Shown here: positions 18,601-25,767 of the stretch, one piece after another
How the letters are laid out: the number at the start of each line of letters is the position of its first letter
Position numbering within the stretch: the first letter of the stretch is position 1
Origin: Cupriavidus sp. D39
GTDB taxonomy: Bacteria; Pseudomonadota; Gammaproteobacteria; Burkholderiales; Burkholderiaceae
Length of the DNA stretch: 64,000 nucleotides
Reading direction: 5' to 3'
NCBI RefSeq assembly: GCF_026627925.1
Contig: NZ_JAPNLE010000009.1
Coordinates: forward strand, 3,348,001-3,412,000
Notes under the pieces: model-generated
What the model was told of the DNA's origin: nothing
The model's input: the letters and a program-made list of their open reading frames with translations, nothing else
The model's database searches: none
Program-made: the position numbers and the translations under genes

Positions 18601-19763
18601 CCGGCAACTATGGCACGGGGCTGAACGACGCTACGCTGGCCAGCGACAGCTTCGGCAGCGGCAAGGAAGCGGACGCCAAGCTGGCCAATCTCTATCTCGC
18701 GCGCATGCAATACGGCTACGGGCCCGACGAGAAGACGTGGGGCGAGAAGCTGCCGCAATTCAACCTCTACGCGGAGAACCTCAAGGGCGTGGAAGGCGCG
18801 CTGCTGGCGCGCAGCTCCAACCTGTACGGCATGCTGACCACCGACGATCCCTTCCAGTATCTCGGCGGCATCGGCCTGGCCGTGCGCCACCTGACGGGCA
18901 AGGCGCCGGAGCTGCTGATCTCCAACCTGCGCGACGCGGGCAATGCGCGCACGCAGACGGCCGCATCGTTCCTCGCCACCGAGCTGCGCACGCGCTATTT
19001 CCATCCCGGCTGGATCGAAGGCATGAAGGCCGAAGGCTATAGCGGCGCGCTCAACGTGCTCGACACGGTGAACAACTTCTGGGGCTGGACCGCGGTCGCG
19101 CCGGAGATCGTGCGCGACGACCAGTGGACCGAGTTCGCCGAAGTCTATGTCAAGGACAAGCACCAGCTCGGCCTGGACGAATGGTTCGAGAAGAACGCGC
19201 CGCAGGCGCAGGCACAGGTGATCGAGCGCATGCTGGAAGCCGCGCGCAAGGGCTACTGGAAAACAGATCGGGAGATGTTGAAGACGCTGGCGGATCGCTG
19301 GCAGACGCTGTCGCAGCGGCACGATATCCGCAGCGACAACCGCAGCTTCAATCGCTACCTGCAGCAGCAGGCGACCGCGCCCGGCGCCGCAGGCTATGGC
19401 ATGCAGGCACCGGCGGCACCGCCCGCCGGCGCGCCCAGGGCAGCAGCCCCGCAGGCGACGCCACGGCCCGCGCCGCAGCAGGCGCAGCCCAAGCCGCAAC
19501 CAGAGCCGCAACCAGAGCCCCAGCCCGAACCCAAGGCACTGCCGCAAACCGTACCGGTGCAAGGCATGCAACTGGTGGAGAAAAAGCCGCCCACTGCCGT
19601 GCTCGTGCCCGTGCTGTCGTGGCTTGCCGCCGGCATCGCACTGGCCGGCGCCATGCTGGGGGCACCATCAGCGCGCGCCGCCGCGCCGCCGATCCGGTTC
19701 GGCGCCCTTCTTCCAGACACAATCCAGAACCCACTGAGGCATCATGACTCCCACCCTGCTTGA
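15657..19763 (+). CDS. Secreted, membrane-anchored CobN-like chelatase (HmuS-like)
   Basis: A 1368-residue CobN/Mg-chelatase H-subunit family protein. Cytosolic CobN inserts cobalt in B12 synthesis, but this one has an N-terminal signal peptide (MRWLRTLCLLWITWLMLGMQ then PASAAPR), so its body should be periplasmic. The conserved metal-site motif HGTQEWTPGK starts at His551; ASETGNYGTGLN and LLARSSNLYGMLTTDDPFQY are also family hallmarks. After about residue 1235 comes a Pro/Gln/Ala-rich linker with PEPQPEPQPEPK repeats, then a hydrophobic segment (about 1312-1335). No other B12 gene or ChlI/ChlD-type partner is nearby. The setting, receptor upstream and ExbB-like plus DUF2149 genes downstream, equals that of HmuS in Bacteroidetes hmu operons, reported to remove iron from haem. 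Overlap with the next gene is 20 bases. A role as haem dechelatase is inferred. Confidence 0.88.
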   Translation: MSSQNKIKMRWLRTLCLLWITWLMLGMQPASAAPRIAVLTTSPVPAGKFEPLQAMARAHGMALDARYLERMSAQDIAPFIDGAGLLILDAPRDHIVTEMLAKLGPLWTHARVPRLLIATDRFEAHGVDNALGATLQAYYVNGGRANFDAMMRTLAAQQFKLRADSGIPAPVVFPKAAYYHPRLASVVTASPEDALKVSGHAGEPVIGVAIHQAYVSGLDSAFIDDLIARIEARGARALVFYSGVMDAHGVLRMAAPGAKRIVDVLISGQIMLNAAGRKAEFETLGIPVLQVMPYRKGDAQDWERDPHGISLTDTPFYLVQPELAGVSDPMLAAATSDKDGSIVSLPAQLDAVADKALALTRLQRTPNADKRVAILFYNYPAGEKNLSASFLNLPRSLSSTLAALHAAGYRTEAADALTLQRDLGALLAPFYRDGQLAALLDADRAVWMPMAQYRRWYDAQPAAFRAEVSARWGEPESSSMAIRRNGVAGFAIPRLQLGNVALMPVPPRGERDEAAEKALYHSTKTPLNHFYMAAYLWAREDREALVHYGTHGTQEWTPGKERGLSVTDQPYLVLGSVPVIYPYIVDDVGEALQAKRRGRATIISHQTPPFKPAGLHTDLSVLHDQLHNYLRQDDGAVKDTLREDILKRSARMHLLDDMGWPQARASARFTEYLDALHTHLHELAGALQPYGLHTFGQSQDPELRLYTVMAMLGQPWLKRVFPDEPEELFALDYKQLAQSAPYAMLRKYVIDGAPLTNLSDPRQREDMQRARALYASLDAAPESESILIALAGRYVLAGTGGDPVRNPDALPTGRNLYGFDPSKVPSREAWTAGQAAAEAMIADWRKRHGKWPTKLAFSLWSVETMRHQGMLEAQAMAAMGIRPKWDGGGRVVGVEAIPAAELERPRLDVVLSATGLYRDHFPNLIKWLAEAVKLAAAQPEPDNAVAASTHAISARLAQRKAADMTPERIESLALTRIFASETGNYGTGLNDATLASDSFGSGKEADAKLANLYLARMQYGYGPDEKTWGEKLPQFNLYAENLKGVEGALLARSSNLYGMLTTDDPFQYLGGIGLAVRHLTGKAPELLISNLRDAGNARTQTAASFLATELRTRYFHPGWIEGMKAEGYSGALNVLDTVNNFWGWTAVAPEIVRDDQWTEFAEVYVKDKHQLGLDEWFEKNAPQAQAQVIERMLEAARKGYWKTDREMLKTLADRWQTLSQRHDIRSDNRSFNRYLQQQATAPGAAGYGMQAPAAPPAGAPRAAAPQATPRPAPQQAQPKPQPEPQPEPQPEPKALPQTVPVQGMQLVEKKPPTAVLVPVLSWLAAGIALAGAMLGAPSARAAAPPIRFGALLPDTIQNPLRHHDSHPA

Positions 19764-20253
19764 AACCCTGATGTACGACGTCGGCCAGTTGTTCCTGTTG
19801 CCGACGCTGGCCCTGATCGGGATGCTGTTCCTCTACGCCTTCTGGGCGCTCGGCGAGTTCGTCATGCAAGGCTGGCAACGCCGCCGCCACGGCATCGAGA
19901 CCGGCCGCGGCTATGTGCTGGTGGCGTTCGCGCTGCGCCACCGCATCCAGGACCCGGACACGCTCGACGTGACCGCGCACCGCCTGCTGGAGTGGCCGCG
20001 CATTGCCACGCGCGTCGCGCCGATGCTGGGGCTGGTGGCCACCATGATCCCGATGGGCCCGGCGTTGAAGGGCTTGTCCGGCGGCAACCTCGCCAACGTG
20101 GGCGAAAACCTCACCATCGCGTTTTCCGCGGTGATTCTTGCGCTGATCGCTGCCAGCATTACCTTCTGGGTGGTCAACGTGCGCCGCCGCTGGCTCGCCG
20201 AGGAACTGGTGTGGCTGGGCAAGCATCAACCGCGGTGGGAGGTGGACGCATGA
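19744..20253 (+). CDS. MotA/TolQ/ExbB-family proton channel protein (HmuU-like)
   Basis: A 169-residue inner-membrane protein with three hydrophobic segments: LFLLPTLALIGMLFLYAFWA near the N-terminus, then RVAPMLGLVATMIPMGPALK, then NLTIAFSAVILALIAASITF. The second and third carry the TolQ/ExbB channel pattern. It lacks a long cytoplasmic loop insertion and is shorter than typical ExbB (about 220-240). It overlaps the chelatase gene and its stop overlaps the DUF2149 start by four bases (ATGA), showing tight coupling. Its genetic partners suggest that it powers or regulates the anchored chelatase rather than serving as the general TonB motor; this is inference. Confidence 0.88.
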   Translation: MTPTLLETLMYDVGQLFLLPTLALIGMLFLYAFWALGEFVMQGWQRRRHGIETGRGYVLVAFALRHRIQDPDTLDVTAHRLLEWPRIATRVAPMLGLVATMIPMGPALKGLSGGNLANVGENLTIAFSAVILALIAASITFWVVNVRRRWLAEELVWLGKHQPRWEVDA

Positions 20254-20570
20254 AGTTCCTGGAAGAGAGCGAGGCCGACGACCCCATCCTGTCCGTGGTC
20301 AACCTGATCGACGTGTTCCTGGTGGTGATCGCCGCGCTGCTGGTGGCCATCGCGCAGAATCCGATGAACCCGTTTACCCACGCGGACGTCACCGTCATCA
20401 CCAATCCCGGCAAGCCCGATATGGAGATCGTCTCCAAGCAGGGCGAGAAGGTCGTGCGCTACCAGGCCAGCGGCCAGGTCGGCAGCGGCGATGGCACCAA
20501 GGCCGGCGTGGCGTACCGGCTGCAGGACGGATCGATGGTATATGTGCCGGAAGCGGCGGCTGCGCAGTAA
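20250..20570 (+). CDS. DUF2149 family protein (HmuV-like, ExbD-like topology)
   Basis: A 106-residue protein with one N-terminal membrane segment after a short acidic cytoplasmic tail: MKFLEESEADDPILSVVNLI then DVFLVVIAALLVAIAQNP, followed by a periplasmic part of about 65 residues. The Asp within the membrane entry (NLIDVFLVV) resembles the proton-carrying Asp of ExbD/TolR/MotB. DUF2149 proteins are recurrent neighbours of ExbB-like and CobN-like genes, including hmuV of the hmu operon. Start chosen from the ATGA overlap with the upstream stop. The likely role is the second subunit of a small proton-driven motor with the preceding gene. Confidence 0.85.
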   Translation: MKFLEESEADDPILSVVNLIDVFLVVIAALLVAIAQNPMNPFTHADVTVITNPGKPDMEIVSKQGEKVVRYQASGQVGSGDGTKAGVAYRLQDGSMVYVPEAAAAQ

Positions 20571-20622
20571 AACTGCGCAATAATGAGCACGAGCGAGCCA
20601 TCGCAACCAGGATTACCTAGCC

Positions 20623-21522
20623 ATGCAGATTCGTCACAGCTTTGCCCGCCTAGCCAGCTTTGTTCCTGCCCGCGCCGCCGGACTGGCGCTCGCGGCCGCC
20701 ATGTTCGCCGCGCTCGCCGGCTGTGCAGGCACGCCGCCGGCCGCCGTGGCCGGCGATGTCGCGCATCAGTTCACCGGCAAGACCTACGTGTTGCTGGGCG
20801 AGGTCCACGACAACGCCGATGGGCAAAAGCGGCGCCTGCTGGCGTTGTCCGACGCACTGGAAGCCGGTTGGCGCCCGGCCATCGCGATGGAGCAGTTCGA
20901 CCGCGAACGCCAGGCCGATATCGATCGCGCCCGCCGTGAGCGGCCCGGCGATGCGGCGTATGTCGTGGCGCAGGCGGGTGGCAAGAACTGGCAATGGGAG
21001 CTTTACACGCCGGTGGTGGCGCTGGCCTTGCGCTACGACCTGCCGCTGGTGGCGGCCAACCTGTCACGCGCGGATGCGAGCAAGATCGTGCGCGGCGGGC
21101 TGGATGGCGTGTTCGATGCGGCAGAGCGTAAGCGCCTCGGCCTCGCCGCGCCCTTGCCCACGGACGTGGTGACCGAGCAGACCGCGGTGCTCGACCGTGG
21201 CCACTGCGGCAATTTCCCCAAGGCCATGCTGCCCGGCATGCTCGACGCGCAGGCCGCGCGCGATGCGGTGATGGCCGCGGCGATGCGCACGTACGCCGAA
21301 CGCGGCGCCGTGCTGATCGCCGGCAACGGCCATGTGCGACGCGACGTGGGCGCGCCGCGCTGGCTCGCCGCCCCGCCGGGCGAAATCTACAGCGTGGGTT
21401 ACCTGGAGCAGGCCAGCGGCCACGAAATCGGTGCCTATGATCGCGTGGTGCTGGTGCCCGTGCACAAGCGGCCCGATCCGTGCGAAGGCGCCAAGCCGGC
21501 GGCGATGGCCGAGCCGGCCTGA
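20623..21522 (+). CDS. ChaN-like iron/haem-associated lipoprotein
   Basis: A 299-residue probable lipoprotein: the signal sequence ends with lipobox LAGC (acylated Cys about residue 37). The mature part matches ChaN/DUF399, with GKTYVLLGEVHDNADGQKRR near the start, RPAIAMEQFDRERQADIDRA, and GAVLIAGNGHVRRDVGAPRW late. ChaN of Campylobacter jejuni is an iron-regulated lipoprotein reported to bind haem as a dimer. It lies 52 bases after the DUF2149 gene on the same strand and is probably the last gene of the operon. It may hold haem at the membrane before or after iron removal; its exact step is unknown. Confidence 0.88.
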   Translation: MQIRHSFARLASFVPARAAGLALAAAMFAALAGCAGTPPAAVAGDVAHQFTGKTYVLLGEVHDNADGQKRRLLALSDALEAGWRPAIAMEQFDRERQADIDRARRERPGDAAYVVAQAGGKNWQWELYTPVVALALRYDLPLVAANLSRADASKIVRGGLDGVFDAAERKRLGLAAPLPTDVVTEQTAVLDRGHCGNFPKAMLPGMLDAQAARDAVMAAAMRTYAERGAVLIAGNGHVRRDVGAPRWLAAPPGEIYSVGYLEQASGHEIGAYDRVVLVPVHKRPDPCEGAKPAAMAEPA

Positions 21523-21535
21523 ATCCAGCGCGCGC

Positions 21536-23029
21536 TTAGCCGAACAGCTCCTCGGCCACGGTCGGATGCAACTGCACCGTGGTCTGCAGGTGCGCCAGCT
21601 TCACCCCGAGCCGCACCGCCACGGCAAATGCCTGCACGATCTCAGGGGCGGCGTTGTCCATCATGTGCGCGCCCAGCACGCGGCCGCTGCGCGCATTTAC
21701 CACCAGCTTCACCATCGAGGCCTGCTCGCTGCCGGCGAAGCGATTCTCCAGCGAGACGAAGCGGCGTACCACGGTGTGGATGCGCTCCGCCTTGCCGGCT
21801 TCCTCGATGGCCGCATGCTCCGTCAGTCCCACGCTGCCGATGGCTGGCTCGCAGAACACCGCCGTTGGCACCAGCTCAAAATCCGCGCGGTCGCCGCGGC
21901 GGCCGAACAGGCGGTCGGCCAGCCAGCGGCCCTGCGCCCCGGCGACCGGCGTGAGGTGCTGGCCGTCGATGACATCGCCAATGGCATGGATCGAACGCAC
22001 CTTGGTGCGAAACGAGCGGTCCACCTGGATGCCGCCCTTCTCCGTGCTTGCGATGCCCAGCGATTCCAGGCCCAGCCCGCCCCAATGCGGATCGCGCCCG
22101 ATGGCGGCCAGCGCCGCCTGCGCGCGCACGGTCTGGATGCGGTCGTTGCCATTGCCACCATTGCCACCATTCGCGCCATTCGCGTGATTGCCATGCTGCC
22201 GGTAGCACACATCGATGGCTCCGTTGGCCTGGTTCAGCAGCGTCACCTCGGTATTGAAATGCAGGCGCACGCCCTTGGCGGCGAGCGCCTCGGCCAGGGC
22301 GTCGGCCACCTCGTGGTCGAAGCGCGCCAACAGGCGCGCCTCGCGCACCAGCATCTCCACCTTGACGCCGTAGCGCGACAGGATCGAGGCTTGCTCCACC
22401 GCCACGTAGCCGCCGCCGATGACCACCAGCGAGGCCGGCAGGCTTTGCCAGGTGAAGATGTCGTCGGAAGTGCAGGCAAGATCAAAGCCGGGCACGGGCA
22501 ACGCGCGCGGCCGCGCGCCGGTGGCAATCAGGATGCGTTTGGCGCGGATGGTCTCGGCGCCGACCTGTACCTGGTCGGCGGCGCTCACCGTGGCGTCGCC
22601 GCGCAGCAGCTCCACGCCGGCTTGCTGCAGCCGGTGCGTGTAGGCCACGTGCAGCCGCGCCATCTCGGCGTTGACGCGCACGATGGCATCGCTCCAGTCC
22701 TCCTTGCCGCCGGTATGCGACAGGCAGCCTGACAGGACGGCCGCGAGGCTGGCGCCATACGAGAGCATTTTCTTGGGAACGCAGCCGCGGTTGACGCAGG
22801 TGCCGCCGATCGCGTCGCGCTCCACCAGCACCACGCGCGCGCCTAGCGTGGCCGCGCGCCGCGCTGCCGCCACGCCGCCTGAGCCGGCACCGATCACCAC
22901 GAAATCCGCTTCGCGCTGCGCGCCGGGCTTGCGCTTGCCACGACGGGGGACATGCTCGACCGCTTGCTCGGTGCTAGCCCTGCGGGCGCTCTGACGCTCG
23001 GTCGTGGATCTTGCCTGGCGTTTCGACAT
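21536..23029 (-). CDS. gor: Glutathione-disulfide reductase-type flavoenzyme
   Basis: A 497-residue class I pyridine nucleotide-disulfide oxidoreductase. FAD motif VIGAGSGGVAAARRA, redox pair in GGTCVNRGCVPKKMLSYG, NAD(P) motif VIGGGYVAVEQAS, second FAD motif IHAIGDV, and the C-terminal dimer His in QLHPTVAEELF are all present; RGCVPKK and the HPT-AEE ending favour glutathione reductase. The start at 23029 (MSKRQARSTTERQ) has a perfect AGGAGG seven bases upstream and gives a basic 35-residue extension. An unusual Asn/Gly/Ala-rich insertion (HANGANGGNGGNG, near residue 300) is encoded by a short DNA repeat at 22141-22195. It converges on the haem operon with 13 bases between. Specificity for glutathione is probable, not proven. 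Confidence 0.87.
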   Translation of the reverse strand: MSKRQARSTTERQSARRASTEQAVEHVPRRGKRKPGAQREADFVVIGAGSGGVAAARRAATLGARVVLVERDAIGGTCVNRGCVPKKMLSYGASLAAVLSGCLSHTGGKEDWSDAIVRVNAEMARLHVAYTHRLQQAGVELLRGDATVSAADQVQVGAETIRAKRILIATGARPRALPVPGFDLACTSDDIFTWQSLPASLVVIGGGYVAVEQASILSRYGVKVEMLVREARLLARFDHEVADALAEALAAKGVRLHFNTEVTLLNQANGAIDVCYRQHGNHANGANGGNGGNGNDRIQTVRAQAALAAIGRDPHWGGLGLESLGIASTEKGGIQVDRSFRTKVRSIHAIGDVIDGQHLTPVAGAQGRWLADRLFGRRGDRADFELVPTAVFCEPAIGSVGLTEHAAIEEAGKAERIHTVVRRFVSLENRFAGSEQASMVKLVVNARSGRVLGAHMMDNAAPEIVQAFAVAVRLGVKLAHLQTTVQLHPTVAEELFG

Positions 23030-23109
23030 CAATGCCTCCTGTAGCGGCGCGAAGGCCGCATTGCACATCGTGATGACGGAGCCGCGAGCACGGCCGACGC
23101 GCTGGAGCG

Positions 23110-24042
23110 CTATCCGGCGGTGCCAAGCTCCGTCTTCATGACAGACGGCCAATCACGCAAAAAGGTTTCCCCGTCGCGCCGGCCGAGTTCGTAGGCACCG
23201 ATCATCGCGCCGGGCTGAGTGTAGTCCCAGCTCGAGATCGGAACCCGTTGCGAAGGTTGCAGGTAGAGCCGGCGCTGCGCGCCGTGTTGCAGTACAAAGC
23301 GGCGCGGGCGCGGATAGAGCCGCGTCACCAGCACCAGCACGTTGCCGGGCGTGGGGTCGAGCGCGTCGACCGGCACATTGTCGACCATGCCGCCATCCAG
23401 CACGGGCCGGCCATCGCGCCGCAGCACCGGCGTGAAGGGCGGGGTCGAGGACGATTGCAGCAGCAGGTCCGCCAGTTGCTCGGGCGAGCCGCAGTCCTGC
23501 GCACGCACGAACTCGGGATGAAAGCCGAGCTTGCGGCCCAGGCGCGGGTGCAAGGTCTTGAGCCAGTGCTTCTCGATGTTGTAGGCGACCAGCCCGGCCA
23601 TCACCGCCAGCCGCGGGCCGCTCCAGCGCGGGATGTGGGCCACGCCGATGCGGATCTCCGGCGCCGTCTGCAGGTTTGCCAGGCGGCCCTCGCCGAAGAT
23701 GTTCAACAAGGCGGTGCGGTAGATGCCGTAATGCGGAAACACCCGCTGCTTGCTCAGCAGGTTGCCCCAGTACGCATTGCGCCGGTTGCCGGCGAGCACC
23801 TCGCCGTAGTACTCCATCACCTGGCGGGAGTCGTGCGTGTAGATCATGCACGCCGTGGCGGCCCCGGCGGAAATGCCCGCGATCACGCGCGGGCGCAGCC
23901 CCAGCTCGGGCGCCACCGTGTCCCACCAGCCTGCCTGCCACCAGCAGCGGTTGCCGCCGCCGGCAAACACCACCTGGTCGAAGGGCGAGGCTGCGGTGGC
24001 GGGCTGGATGGGGGCAGGCGTCAGGCTGCGGGGCTCATGCAT
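23110..24042 (-). CDS. Patatin-like phospholipase family protein
   Basis: A 310-residue predicted serine acyl hydrolase. The oxyanion loop is VVFAGGGNRCWWQAGWWD, the nucleophile elbow is GISAG in VIAGISAGAATACMIYTHDS, and the Asp of the dyad lies in DGGMVDNVPVDAL. This is the patatin fold acting on membrane or storage lipids. The ATG at 24042 has no good ribosome site, and 45 bases separate it from the upstream thioesterase, so it is probably translated from the same message. The Trp-rich stretch after the glycine loop is unusual. Substrate unknown. Confidence 0.88.
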   Translation of the reverse strand: MHEPRSLTPAPIQPATAASPFDQVVFAGGGNRCWWQAGWWDTVAPELGLRPRVIAGISAGAATACMIYTHDSRQVMEYYGEVLAGNRRNAYWGNLLSKQRVFPHYGIYRTALLNIFGEGRLANLQTAPEIRIGVAHIPRWSGPRLAVMAGLVAYNIEKHWLKTLHPRLGRKLGFHPEFVRAQDCGSPEQLADLLLQSSSTPPFTPVLRRDGRPVLDGGMVDNVPVDALDPTPGNVLVLVTRLYPRPRRFVLQHGAQRRLYLQPSQRVPISSWDYTQPGAMIGAYELGRRDGETFLRDWPSVMKTELGTAG

Positions 24043-24086
24043 GGAGATGGCTTGGGAGGGTAGCGTGCAATTTGGTGATGCGCCGC

Positions 24087-24527
24087 TCACAGCAGCGCGT
24101 AGGTGGTGGTAGCCTGCACGGCCAGCTTGCCATCGGTGCCGGTCAGCTCGATCTCGCCGAACACCACGGTCTTGCCCAGGCGCAGCACATTGGCGCGCAC
24201 CAGCACATCGCCCTCGATCACCGGGCGCATGAAGTTGGTGGTGAGCGTGACGGTGGTCATCGGCCTGAAGGCGCCGAGTGCATTGGCGACGGCCACGATC
24301 ATGGCGGTATCGGCGGCGGACATCAGCACCTGGCCGCACACCACGCCACCCGCGTGGCGAAATGATTCGTCAAAAGGCAGGCGCAGCGTTACGCCCTGTG
24401 CATCAACGTGCTCGGCCCGCAGCCCGAGTTGGCGCACCCATGGCGCCAGGACGCGCTGCAAGGTGCGGTCGATATCGGCAAGCGTGAAGCCGGATTCCGG
24501 CTTTGGTTCTAGCGTTGGCTCTGGCAT
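24087..24527 (-). CDS. PaaI-family hotdog-fold thioesterase
   Basis: A 146-residue cytoplasmic protein with the hotdog fold typical of acyl-CoA thioesterases: PFDESFRHAGGVVCGQVLMS, AADTAMIVAVANALG and VTLTTNFMRPVIEGDVLVRA. The G-G-x-x-x-G-x-x-x-x-x-x-D helix carries the usual catalytic Asp (AADTAM). Length is right for PaaI/YbgC-like enzymes. Same strand as the patatin gene; the pair could act on acyl chains in sequence. The natural thioester is unknown. Confidence 0.87.
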   Translation of the reverse strand: MPEPTLEPKPESGFTLADIDRTLQRVLAPWVRQLGLRAEHVDAQGVTLRLPFDESFRHAGGVVCGQVLMSAADTAMIVAVANALGAFRPMTTVTLTTNFMRPVIEGDVLVRANVLRLGKTVVFGEIELTGTDGKLAVQATTTYALL

Positions 24528-24566
24528 GGCACGCCCGTTTGTCTGGGATGAGGCCGGGCCAGGTTG

Positions 24567-25712
24567 CTATTCCGTCTCCTGCGGCGCGGCACGATGTTTG
24601 AGCCAATGATACAGGGGGCCGGTGCACAGCACCACGAAGGCCATCCGGATCACGTGGAAGGCCGTGACCAGCGGCACGCCAAGCTCCAGCACCTTGGCCG
24701 TGATGCACATCTCGGCAATGCCGCCTGGCGTGGTGCCGAGGATGGCTGTTGCGGGATGCACGCCGGACAGCACCGACAGGCCCCAGCCGAACAGCGCGGA
24801 GAGCACCAGCGCCACCAGCGTGTACACCGCCACGCCGCCGAGAAAGCGCGGCGCGGTATGGAGGAAGTCGCGCGAGAAACGCGCGCCCAGCGACACGCCG
24901 ATCATCAACTGCCCGGCGCGGCTCATCCAGGTGGGAATGGCGGACAGCTCGAAGCCCGACGCGGTCAGCACGGCGGCCGCCAGCAGCGTGCCGATCACGA
25001 AGGGATTGGGCAGGTTGAAGTGCTTGAGCACTAGCGCCACGCTGACCGTGATCGCGATCAGCACGGGCAGCCACAGGTAGTCCACCGTGCGTGGCCCGGG
25101 CACGTAAGGGTCGAGCCCGTGGATGCCGCCGTACTGGAACAGCGCGGGCACGGCTACCACCACCATCAGCACGCGCAGCGAATGCGCGGCAGCCACCTGG
25201 TCGATGCGCGCGCCGTTGCGCTCGGCCAGGTTGGCCATCTCCGACGCGCCGCCGATGGCGGTTGAGAAGTACGCCGTCTTGAACGCCACGCCGGTGGTCC
25301 TGCGCAGCAGCCAGGCGCCGCCGCAGCCAAGCAGCAGCGCAAACAGCGAGCCCGCGACGATATACGGCAGGAACTCGATCAGCCGCGCCACCACGTCGGA
25401 CGTGAAGTAAAGCCCGAGCGAGGTGCCGATGGCCCACTGCCCGGCATTGCGCGCCTGCGTGGGCGCGCGCAGGTCGGCGCCGCGCATGCGCGCGATGGCT
25501 ACCGCCAGCAGCGGGCCGATCATCCACGGCAGCGGTGTGTGCAGCAGCGTGCAAAGCAGCGCGGCGGCCAGGCCGAGCAGCAGCGTCGAGAGGACCGGAC
25601 GCCAGCGGTGAAGGAGAGGGCATGTGGCAGCGGCCTGGCGCGCGGGCGCCGGCGCGATGTTCTTGTGATGGAGCGCAATGTAGAGACAAAGGCGCCGATG
25701 CCATGACGCCAC
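24567..25712 (-). CDS. AbrB-family (PF05145) membrane protein, start uncertain
   Basis: An integral membrane protein with about ten hydrophobic segments in two similar halves, as in the AbrB/AmoA-like family. Signatures are PLPWMIGPLLAVAIARMRGA, the duplicated STAIGGASEMANLAERNGA and LGTTPGGIAEMCITAKVLEL, and GQLMIGVSLGARFSRD. The name AbrB comes from regulator annotation in Bacillus and is misleading; transport is more likely. The frame opens upstream of 25712, but a terminator occupies 25720-25749, so I chose the first GTG after it (381 residues). No good ribosome site is visible, and a later start is possible. It follows tctA on the same strand, an arrangement I recall from related bacteria. 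Confidence 0.75.
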   Translation of the reverse strand: MASWHRRLCLYIALHHKNIAPAPARQAAATCPLLHRWRPVLSTLLLGLAAALLCTLLHTPLPWMIGPLLAVAIARMRGADLRAPTQARNAGQWAIGTSLGLYFTSDVVARLIEFLPYIVAGSLFALLLGCGGAWLLRRTTGVAFKTAYFSTAIGGASEMANLAERNGARIDQVAAAHSLRVLMVVVAVPALFQYGGIHGLDPYVPGPRTVDYLWLPVLIAITVSVALVLKHFNLPNPFVIGTLLAAAVLTASGFELSAIPTWMSRAGQLMIGVSLGARFSRDFLHTAPRFLGGVAVYTLVALVLSALFGWGLSVLSGVHPATAILGTTPGGIAEMCITAKVLELGVPLVTAFHVIRMAFVVLCTGPLYHWLKHRAAPQETE

Positions 25713-25719
25713 AAATGAA

Positions 25720-25749
25720 AAGGCCCGGCACCCTGGAGTGCCGGGCCTT
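25720..25749 (-). terminator. Terminator after tctA
   Basis: AAGGCCCGGCAC-CCTGGA-GTGCCGGGCCTT is a perfect 12-bp stem with six-base loop. On the minus strand it is followed by TTTCATTT, so it can end or attenuate the tctCBA message just before the AbrB-type gene. Confidence 0.85.
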
Positions 25750-25767
25750 GCCCGCATTTTGCGCTAA

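Noticed and set aside
15657..19763. Aerobic B12 cobaltochelatase CobN
   Set aside because: It has a signal peptide and membrane anchor, and no cob genes are nearby; cytosolic cobalt insertion is unlikely.
23030..23152. Upstream extension of the glutathione reductase
   Set aside because: AGGAGG lies exactly before the ATG at 23029, and the extra 41 residues do not resemble the family.
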